DNA of 64,000 nt from Mesostigma viride (taxonomy: Eukaryota > Streptophyta > Mesostigmatophyceae > Mesostigmatales > Mesostigmataceae): the NCBI GenBank assembly GCA_009746045.1, contig RPFO01000359.1:1098649-1162648 (forward strand), written 5' to 3'. Shown here piece after piece: positions 1 to 10,900 of the stretch. Both the position numbers and the translations under genes were made by a program. Every line of letters begins with the position of its first letter. Within the stretch, counting starts at the first letter, position 1. The notes below the pieces were generated by a model, which saw only the letters and a list, made by a program, of their open reading frames with translations, did not search any database and was not told the origin of the DNA.

Positions 1-312
1 CCCATCCCATCCCATCCCATCCCATCCCATCCCATCCCATCCCATCCCATCCCATCCCATCCCATCCCATCCCATCCCATCCCATCCCATCCCATCCCAT
101 CCCATCCCATCCCATCCCATCCCATCCCATCCCATCCCATCCCATCCCATCCCATCCCACTGATCCCATCCCATCCCATCCCATCCCATCCCATCCCATC
201 CCATCCCATCCCATCCCATCCCATCCCATCCCATCCCATCCCATCCCATCCCATCCCATCCCATCCCATCCCATCCCATCCCATCCCATCCCATCCCATC
301 CCATCCCATCCC
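1..312. repeat. (CCCAT)n pentanucleotide array, cut by the window edge
   Basis: About 60 copies of CCCAT run from the first base, broken once near 154-165 by CCCACTGATCCCAT. The opposite strand has GGG every five bases, so it could form G-quadruplexes. The array runs straight into a B-element 3' tail. Other B copies carry short CCATCCCAT stretches at the same place, and the copy at 52.95 kb even has CCCACTGATGGCCATCCCA, echoing the interruption. It probably expanded inside a B copy. Confidence 0.9.
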
Positions 313-370
313 ACTTGACCGTACTGAGGACTTATGCTCATGCATGTAACACTGTTACGTGTTAATCAGG
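313..370 (+). mobile_element. B-element 3' tail remnant
   Basis: The 16-mer TGAGGACTTATGCTCA at 325-340 is the 3' signature of B copies at 17.1, 41.3, 53.0, 53.4, 54.2 and 62.8 kb. TGAG and CTCA can pair as a short hairpin. It is followed by a diverged version of the terminal ACGTG/TTAAT tail. The rest of the element is lost or hidden in the pentanucleotide array. Confidence 0.7.
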
Positions 371-1944
371 AACAGCTCATGCCAGTTTTATAACGTGCCA
401 ACACCACAGGCTGTAAATCAATTATGTACGCCACGGGCCAAAGATGTGGTCAACGTGGTAACATGCCTCAATTGATTTATGGTCAAGCTAGCAGCAACAT
501 GAGCAGCATGTGCAGCAAAGTAGCCACTAGTCTGTGCACACACCAAATAATATGCCACGTGGATGGCTCAGTCTCCTGCCATTTCATACAATGAGCACGC
601 AGCCCACTGTCACAGCACCAGCCATGCACTAATTAGGCAGCTGCACAAGAATTTGTACAGAATTAACTGGAAAACAAGGATTTGTCCAGAATTAACTTGG
701 GTCATATCGCATCCCTGGTCTCCCCTGGGATAGAGCATTCAAGCTAGCTGTCTAGACGGGGGCAATCGACAATAACGGGATAGCTTAGGCATTACAGCAC
801 TTGGAATGAAATCAGCTCAGCGTTATTGTACCGTAGATCGATTAGCTTCATTGGCTCCTGAACGTGGCCATCAGCTTGCATGCGCCTTAGCCGACGTCTT
901 GAGCCCACCTCACCTTTTTATATATTAAATAGTATTATAACTTACATCATAGGGAAAAGCACCCAATCAAACATAAACAAAGCCAACGCGAACAAGAGAT
1001 ACAGACCACGACATAATAACTACAGCCGGCATGGGACACTCGATCCACACCGCGGAATGAAGGAAAACAGCCTAATAACCGTGCTGCGCCGCAAAGCCAG
1101 CCAGAGTGCGGCGGAGCAAACCCTTTTTGTATAGTAGTATAGCACAAGCTATGCGTCAGCCTACCTATGGTGCTGCATGGTTGTATTGCACCCACAGTAC
1201 CTGTTGCGCCCCGGGACCATGCTGCAGATAGAGCACTCTGTGGCGTGCCCACTTGTGGCACTGAGTGAGAGAAGCTAGGGCGCCCCTCCCTCCTCGTTCT
1301 GTACAGGGGTTGAGGGTCCTTTACTCTGTATTGGCACCCACAGGACTTCACACGCTTATTAATTGATGGATGCAGAAGTTCTCAGGGAAATGAATGAATG
1401 CTTGTCAAAGGCTAGCCTTACCCCCAAAACACGCAGGGAGGGTGGGCGGGAAAAGAAAAGATGCCGACCTTGGCTAGGTGGGTTTGTTTTTGTCCTTTTT
1501 TGCGTGTCATGCGGCCTTGGCCCGGACGGCATTTTTTTCGCCACGCAAATTTTGCGTCTGAACAAATGGCGCAAATTGGCGTTCTAGTTGCCGGCTTGCG
1601 TAAGACTGCCGGAGCTATTAGGTCGCATGACACATATTGTGTGAGAGAAAGAATCTAGATCTATTTAATCATTACGTCATTAACAAATAAGCCTAGACAG
1701 AGGCAGGTTTATATCTCAACGTAGCATTCGCCACCTGGCTAGGAAAAACTGGCCAAATCTTTTGTCACTACCGATCCGGATCAGGCTGCACCGGCCTCAA
1801 AAGGTATGTCATGTGAACCCTACAACCTAGCTATAGCGGCTGCCCCTCCATCTCACAATAAAGAAACTATGTTCAGAGAACCACGATTATTTGCTCCGCA
1901 TTCCCCTCACACGACCAGGATTAAGTGCTTTCTAAGTGGCTTTT
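371..1944. other. Intergenic region downstream of the HECT_2 gene
   Basis: I see no coding exon, RNA gene or transposon with recognisable ends here. It includes the 3' flank of the minus-strand E3 ligase gene, whose stop codon is at 1945-1947. The short ORFs on both strands have no family resemblance that I recognise. Confidence 0.5.
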
Positions 1945-4900
1945 CTATAGACAACTTGCAATGTCGTCCAAAGTCCGACAAGTCCTGAGGAACCCGATGT
2001 GAAACGCTTGCAACTTCTGGCAGCTGCCAGGATAAGACCCGCAGCTCGCGTGCAGTGACGTGAGGCAGCCGTCCCCCACGTGCTTCGCCACTTCAATGTT
2101 CTCCGCACCGTTGCTCTCGACCCAATCTTCGGCATCCCTGGCAAATATCAATAGGCCCGCTCCCACCACCATAAAAAACCCAAGCACCCAGCAAAAACGC
2201 CACACATGCGATCGTCGACGTACAATTTTAAAGCTCTTGCTTGCTCTATAGTTCACACGCAAAAGAGGCCAAAAGGGGGGGCCCAGCCGGCTGTTGTTAG
2301 AAACCCTGTCAAACGACAGCGGCGCACTTCATGCCAAATTACAAATTCATGATTGTAAGTTTCAGCTTGTTTTTCAGCAACCACCCCTCCAAGGCAGCAA
2401 ATTTAGACCACCCAACACAATTTATATCACGAAAAAAAAACTTCCAAGGAAAATGCTGTGACTGTTCCAAGCATTGGTCTCATCTGGCACTGAAACCTCT
2501 CTTGGCACTTCATACATATATTCCATCAAATGGCATGTTCCCCAGCACCCGTCCACCAGAACATTTCCCTCACGTCAGCTCGTCAGGTACGTAGCCCCTC
2601 CAGTGGGGGCTGGCCAGCTTGATGATCAATCAAAATGCGTTTGGACTTTGGCCCCCCGTTTTCTCCAGTAAAGCAGAGGCGCAGGTGCCCTTTTCCACAA
2701 CAGCCATGAAAGGGACAACTTCAACTTTCTACCTTTGTGTAATCGGATTTCTCTGAAAATAGTTTAGAACGAGCCGCCACAACCTTGTGGCTGTACATGC
2801 AGAAAGGCTTGTTAGACGAACGGGGACGGCTTGTTGTTTACCGGGGAATCCTACTGGCAACTAGCTTTGCCTTTTGTAAGTCAGGCGCCGTTTGTTTGAA
2901 CGGCCAGCCGTGTGCGGAATTCTGACGGTAGTTGTGTCAAAAAGCTGTAATAAAATCTGATGTAACCAGCACTCACCAATTGATTGGTGTGCTGCTTGGT
3001 TGGGTAGTGTGTTCGGGGTTGCATTCTTATAGTACACATGTCCTGACAGCTCAGACGTGTGACAGATGAGCTAGCTGGCTGAATTATATAATTGTCAGCG
3101 TTAGGATATTTCTAGTTTTGCCGTTTTCCATTTTGACGGTAGGCTTGATAAGCATGGTTGGCCGGTTGTGACCCGTAATTGTTTCCTCCCACCCATCCCA
3201 CCCTTGGGGGGCTCTTGCTCCTGCATGCGAGGGAGACGAGATGACTACTTAAACCTGCCTTTGGCAGGGGCTCTACTCATTGTTTTCAATCAAATGCTGG
3301 TTTTCTTGGGAGCTCAAGTGTCATAAACGTCATTGCAATTGTTTTGTTTTTGCTGGTGCACGGTACCATACCATGGTCAAAGCCTGGCACTTCCTCTCAA
3401 GGTTGGCCTGAACAAATCATGTGGCTTTGGGGAATAAAATGCCGCTGGCCGAAAGGATGTGGCTATTCTAGCCATGCCGCTGCTTCAAATAGGCAACCCC
3501 AAAGCAACCGCGTACCGTTACCGAATACTGTAACCAAATGAGGGCATATTATCAACAAATGTGTTACCAGGTCTAAAGTAACCATGAATCGCCCCCACTG
3601 AATACCGGGCGCTCACCTCAACTGCTCTTGGCTCAGACCTCGGCAGTCCTTGAAGCTGACCTTGATGGCGCGAGAGATGGAGGAGCTGAATGGTGATGCG
3701 AGGGACATGTTGTCTATTTCACCTGTCACGCGTCATCACGGATAAAAACAATACCAACCACCGCGCACAACAACACACAAGGGCAGCATAATTATGCTGA
3801 TTCCTTATTACAAGGCCCTAGCCTTGTGTTAATGTATGTTGATAGACTACCATTTGATATGATTGTAGATACAGGGCAGCTATAGTATTTGTAGCATTAC
3901 TGTAATTTTTTGGTAGCATTTTCTATCCCACAAAGAAGAGCAGCATGGTTTTGCCGACTCCTTATTCTAAGGCTTTCTTGGAAGACTACCATCTCACATG
4001 AATGTAGCTGACAGGCGACAGGGCAGCTATCATAGTATATTTACCATCCAGGAACAATGGCAACAAGAAATATAAACTGGCTTCACTACTCGCAGTACGG
4101 GCTTTTTCACGAAGCATTAAGCAAGAGCTACAGGCAAGCAGCTGCGCAGCAGCTTAGTATTCTTCGACCCAGGGACTCCATATCCAATGGGTTGTGCCCT
4201 GACATTCGGTTAATCCTTAGCTTGATGCTGCTATACTCCAGTAGGTCTGCCAGTGTACCAGGCACTTGATGCTGACTGCACAACGCTATGAACTCGAATG
4301 AGGCTAATCTATAACAAGCCACTCCTCGCTGTTAGTCAGACAGGCCATCCAGAAAGATGGGTCATTCATCAATCTGCCGATCTCTTCCATTATCGGCACG
4401 GGATGCTGCCACCTGAGGAGGCTGCTTCTCAAACTCTGGTGCTATGTCTGCCATGTAACAACAGCAGCGCTGAGCATAAACCAAATCACTTACGCCACCA
4501 AGGGGCAAATCTGCATGTAGTCATGACTTAGCGATGCACGGGTCAAGCAGGCCTGCATCCCCAGCTGCCCTGAATAGCTTGCCAATCAGTTACAAAGCAA
4601 ACAAGGATCAACATCGGCGCAGCAAACATCCCAAGACTGCGGTGAAAAACACACGCCACCGTGATTACCCTTACTGGTGTGAGCATCACTATTTCACAAG
4701 ACTGACAGCACCGTCAGCCATCTATTCTTGCTTGCGCCAGGACACCTGTTCCAGCCCCAAACGTGGAATCCATGGGACCCTGCTGCCACTTGAACTAGCA
4801 AGTAGGCAGCATTTTGAATCAGAAGATATGCGCCAGTAAGGTTACCTGGCACCAACAGGCCACGATGTCATAAGATACCCCAACGAACGCGCCAAACACA

Positions 4901-7900
4901 AGCCATCGCAGCCACACCACCTCACCTGCCAACAAGGAATCCTTGGGGCGGCTGCCATCCAGTGCTGCTGTCTCGCAGTCAGACGGTGTCGGCTCCGTTC
5001 GCGGCTGCTGACCCGAGAGGACGAACGTGTCCGTGTTCAGCACAGTGACCTGCACACCGCATAGTGACCGGTGTTCCCCCACAGTGACCGAGTCATCACG
5101 ACCCCAGCCAGGAAGCAGCACATCAGATTTCCTGTTGCCGAAAAGCTTCCCTGACGACGCAACCAACGTGTGTCTGTGATTGGGACGGCTTCATGCTTAT
5201 GGAAAGCTCAGCGCTTCATCGCCTCGTGAACATACTTAATATGCAGGCATCATTATATAAACATATCAAATGATATTATTATGATACCTACTTCTGTAGA
5301 ATTATAATTTTGGCGATATCCAATCACACACATCCAAGCACCCAATCACATCAGCAACACACTGCACACACACCGCTCCCAGCCGTCCCCATTTCTTCCC
5401 CTCCGATCGATCGCATCCCGTCACAACGTGCCACGTCCCATCCAGTTTCTCGGATTCATTCAGATGGAGGGTCGGTAAGTACTCGAAGTTTAAGAGGCGG
5501 ATGCATGCTCTGGGATCACCCGCAGGCACCGCCGCAGCGGCCGCATGGGGAGTGCCGTACGTTAGGCCAACTGCTTTTCGCCAAATGCAACTTACGACGA
5601 GTTCGCATCTACCGCCGCCCGCGCCGTGCAGGAAAGGAAACTGAAACGACCCCAGTGCGAGAGTTCCCGGCCAGATCTGAATTTCTTTGAGTGCTTTCGC
5701 CTTGCGCAGGAACCTCGTTACGTCCACCGTGGCCTACTATGATTTTAATGCTTCTAAAGAGTTTCGCCAAATAGCGCCCGTACTAAGGTCAACCCTCTCA
5801 GAAGCCTCTGGTCTCTCTTTCACTCACACACATTCGCAGTCACACACATTCACACACACACATCAATAACAGCCTCGCGTAAACGTTAAGACTATTTTAT
5901 CCCAACTTTTTTTAGAGCGTTCTTCCCATGGACCATCGTCCCCTCGATCCCCGTGTCCCACGTGCACCACCATGAGGAGGAATGCATGATAAAATAAGCC
6001 CGCAGGACCTCCATGCCCTGTGGTTTTCTGCGTCCTGAACCCTAGGCTCGAACCACTCCGACATTTCCCGAATGACATCCCTCTGTGCCCTGCGCAACTT
6101 TCCCTAGCCAACCTCCTTCCGTACCTGTGCCAGCAGCGCCCGGCTCCCTTGCAGGCGCAGCGCGAACCGGAACGAGGCTCGCGCCCGGCACGCTTCCATG
6201 AGCTCCGTCGCAAACACCGACTCAAGCGTGTGCCGCCTGGTTGGGGTTGAAGGTAAATAAAGAGTGAAGGTTTTACGGTTTCGGGTAAGGGTGTGCTGCC
6301 TGCTTGGGGGTTCAGGTTTAGGGATGAGGGTTTAAGGGTTTCGAAACAGGGTGTTCCACAAATGAACAAGCCGCTGATGGAACGGCACTTGATCAGTAAT
6401 TACTACTAGCAATAAACATGCTACACAGCCTTATCAATACTACATCATCACTACTATTATATAACAGGTAACTACAGGGAAATAGTACAGTTATGATTAT
6501 GATTTTTCTACTACAGGAAAATTATTTCAGCAAACAACGGTGCGGCGCACCAAGAAAAATCTAATAAGCTATTAGACAAACCGAGATCGAAAACTCGCTA
6601 GGGACATGTTAAACCTTATTCTTGAATGTAGGCAGACACTATAGATATCCTGTAGTCTAGAGCATCTGAGCAGAAGTTACATTTTCCCCAGGCACCCCAG
6701 CCCCTCAGAAAATTAATGGAGGTCCTTCGCTCGTTCGCCGTAATAAATGTGGGGGGTTGAATAGCCTCTCATTACTGTTTATAAGTATGCAACTCAGTGC
6801 ACGAATAAGAAAGCCTAGACACAGGCAACGCGCCCGTGCCAACTCACCAGAGGAGGCCACCAGAGGCCGCATGTCCCATGTCCCCTGCAGGCTCCCCTCC
6901 ATCCTCAGCACCTCTGCCGCCGGGGCTTCCAACGTCCGCAGAATGTCCATTCGCTGAAGTGGCTTCGTCATCCTGACAACCTGTGTGGCTGTGACAGCGG
7001 CAACTGCTGCTGCTTACGTCACTGGTGCCGCAACTACTCTCCATCCTGCTGCCATCCCTCACGAAGCATCCATGTTCTGCATGACACGAGCTGGCACCCA
7101 GTAAACCACCGATAGCCACCCCATGACCCCCAGACATTGCGTCGCGCTCCGCTCTCTCTTCGCATGGTCTGCATCGCTCACTCGGATCCAAGTCACCCAC
7201 TCCTTGCCCTGACCGATCCGCAGCATGTGCTTCCCTAGCGGCCCCCTTTGCCAGCTCTGTTACGGCCCCTGCCCCAGTTGTCGCCTCTGATTGCTGGCAT
7301 CTGTCCACAGTTGCCGCCTCAGATTGCGGGCATCTGTCCACAGTTGTCGCCTCAGATTGCGGGCATCTGTCCACAGTTGTCGCCTCAGATTGCGGGCATC
7401 TGTCCACAGTTGTCGCCTCAGATTGCGGGCATCTGTCCACAGTTGTCGCCTCTGATTGCTGGCATCTGTCCACAGTTTCCGCCTCAGATTGCTGGCATCT
7501 GTCCACAGTTGCCGCCTCTGATTGCTGGCATATGTCCCCACTTGTCGCCTCAGATTGCGGGCATCTGTCCACAGTTGTCGCCTCTGATTGCTGGCATCTG
7601 TCCACAGTTGCCGCCTCAGATTGCTGGCATCTGTCCACAGTTGTCGCCTCTGATTGCGGGCATCTGTCCGTGGCATCGGAACAGCAGTGCCCGCCGCCTG
7701 CGACAGCACTAGCGGCTCGTTGGCGATGTGCTGCCGCAACACCACCTGCACATCCCGCCCCATTCTGTGGGTGGGTGGCTTGCCCCACTAGGCTGTCTCC
7801 ACAAGACTCCCTTCCGCAGACAAGATATGCCACAGAACCCGCTTCGTCACTGATTGCCGAACGACCCATCTGGTGCTCTTCGGCATCCCGGACAGCTCCC

Positions 7901-10900
7901 ACCCCCCTGCAAGATGCTGCCATGGAAGGGCATCTCCCAGGGACCTCCCTGGCGGCGCCACACGCGGCGATGCGGTACGTGAACAGGCTGGCGGTCAGGG
8001 TGCCGTCTGCGGGGCCCCGCGTTTTTGGGGGGGAGGACGCCAAAGCCATGCCAGGTGACAAACAGGTGGGAAACGATGCCAGCAGGGGGCTTGCTTCAAT
8101 TCAGAGTGGAACGTGTTCCTCACATCAGAGTGGTGGCTTCCCCGGTTTCCCCTTGCTCGACACGCTGTTCCACATAACTTGGTAGAGATGAGACGGCCTG
8201 ATTGGCCTACAATTAACTTATTATTGTTATAATGATTATTATCATTATTATTATTATTGGGTTGGCAGAAAAGACGATCCTATTATCCTCCTAAACAACG
8301 ACGCAACAAACTGTGCCAGGTTTGTATCGGGCCGCCAGGTTGGCTATGCTGCGCTTGTGTGTCGTGTGATAGCCACAAGGAGCTCTTAGAGTACGCGCAG
8401 TATCCCGATGTGGGTGAGGGAAACAAGCGACACAATACCAGCGATAGCGAAGAAAACAAGCGACACAATACCAGCGATAGCAAAGAAAACGAGCGACACA
8501 ATACCAGCGATAGCGAAGAATACAAGCGACACAATACCAGCGATAGCAAAGAAAACGAGCGACACAATACCAGCGATAGCGGAGAAAACAAGCGATGATA
8601 TACTACGATTATGGTGAGACACTGGGTCATCATTTATACAATTCGATAACCCGGTGACTAAACGCAGCTGGTAATGAGGTGGTCCGACGGGCCAGCGGGT
8701 GACGAGTCACGAGACGCTTTCTTTAGACGATAGGCCGTAGAGCCCCAACGCATCCCATGCACTAATGCGATGACAAACTAAATTATAGAGACACAAATAA
8801 ACTCCAATTAGTCATGGAAATCAAAAGGACACCACGGCTTTGCAAGGCAACCCCTTTAGGGTTGGATTAGGAAAAAGTTGCGGGGACAAGCAAGAGGATG
8901 TTTAGCACTGCCATGCCGACAGACGCACCCACCTTGGGAGCTCAAATGGCCCAGCAGCGTGCAGCACCCAGGGCAGGCGACGTCATCCATCACCGCCGCA
9001 TCCCCGACCTGCTGCCGCGGCATCTTCCCAGGATCGTCGCGGGCACCATCCGCGGAAACCGGCTCTCCGCTCCCCACTTCACTCACAAGCCAGTTCCTGC
9101 GGTCGTGCCCCGCTACGTCAGGGTCAGCACGGCAGTCACCCTCACAGCAGCCGTTTGGAACCTTTACCCCCATGCCGTGGTCCCCCCTGCCCTCCCCCGA
9201 TGCTTCTGAAGACGGTGCGGAATCCAGAGGACCCGTCGAGGCTTCCGAATGACTGGCACCCGAGCCCCTGGTTTGCTGAACGGCATCACAACAGCCGAAA
9301 GAGTTGCTATGCTGACTGTCAGTCGCCAGCGGCACGGAATCCGATGCTGCCAGACGTACCAACCCCTCCCCCGAGCCTTGGGCCGCCACATGGCAACACG
9401 ATGACTGCAGCGCGCCAGTATCACCTGTGCAGCATCGCGGTTCCTCGCATGAGCACGCGAACTCACACACACGCGCGGAGACCCTCGGTCCTACCACCGA
9501 TGCGCTTGCATTGCCACAGTCGGTATCACGCATTCGGTCCCTCGTAGTCTCGCTAGCCCGATCCTCACCCCCCGCTGCCGATGCACATCCCAGGGTGCCC
9601 CGCAGGGACGCGCGCAGGTCGCCCGCCGCCAGCGTGACGGTGGACAGACCCAACAGGCCGACCCCAGGCTTTGCGCGCAGCCGTGCCTGCAACAGCTCGA
9701 CGAGAGCCAGGGAACGGTCGCCCCCGCAGCAGCTGCCGCAGTACCAGTGCTCGGCGAGTTCCAGCCAATGGGGCGACGGCAGCGCCTTGACCGCGCTGGC
9801 GTGATGCATGGACATGATTCGGTGGGGGGCGGTTGGTAGGGGGAGGCAGGTGGCGTGATGTGTGTGTGTGTGTGTGTGGAGTGTTTGGGCATGAAGTCGG
9901 TGGTGTGACGGGGAGGGGGGGTATGCGAATATAGCACACATGAGTGAAGGTAATGTATATACTGCAGTAGTAAGCGAATATAGCACATACACGCAAATAT
10001 GACAGATACAAGGAAATAACACTGAATATAACGAAATAATATACGAAATATATATACAAATACTGTAGAGGAAAGCAACAAATAGTAACACATATATAGC
10101 AATACATATATATTATAAAACTAAATATATAGTTTATGTTTTTAAAAAACCCTACTACAGCAGTATAGGAACATAACAAAGGAAAAAACTGGATCACATC
10201 ACACAGGCATGGTAGCAAACGATGTGCTATGCGCGTGCGGGCGCATCATAGTCACATCAGCGTAGATTGATCCCTATTCCTCTAGACATGATTCAGACGA
10301 ATATCTTGCAATTGCCCGAACGGCTCGACTGATTAAGACAGGCAGGCAGCTCCGCTTTTCCATCCATCAAGTTTCGACAAAGGCTATTCGCTTGAACCAA
10401 ATTCTCATCAAATTTTCATAAGATGATGACATTGCCAGATGATGATGACAGTGGCCATGGGACCCTTTGAAGGCAGGTATAAAATCAAAGAGAACCGCGT
10501 TTAAAGAGAACCGCGTTTAAAGAGAATGCAAGGGGCTAAGGGCCAGGCCAGCGGGGACTCACCTAATTGGTTGCTGCAACAAGCGGTAGCCACAGGCACG
10601 GCAGAAAAAGTGGACGCCGTGGCTGGACGCCGCTTGCTGAAGCACAGCCACGTCTGCAAAAACGGTTGGCACGGAACCGATGAAAGCAGCGACTAGATGA
10701 GCAAGAAAAGCGGAAGGATGAGCAAACGTGGGAGTCCACCGATGAACAGAGAGATCAATAGAGCACAGTGGAGCCTCAACAAACACACTGCTTGCTCAAG
10801 AAGTGAAAATAGATCACTATAATATACACTACTATTATAAGAAGTGAGAATATATCACTAGTCTGTTCCTCTGCCTCTCCAACGTTCTCCTTTCTTCTCT

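Noticed and set aside
1-312. (CCCAT)n as a telomere
   Set aside because: It is not a known telomere unit, it is interrupted, and it runs into a transposon tail with genes beyond. An internal array is the simpler reading.
7248-8185. Plus-strand ORFs over HECT_2 exon 5
   Set aside because: They are antisense shadows. The minus-strand frame has conserved blocks on both sides and correct phases.
8257-8633. Repeat protein encoded by the 33-bp array at 8.4 kb
   Set aside because: It lies between HECT_2 exons 4 and 5, whose phases join directly. The array is open on both strands with no domain.
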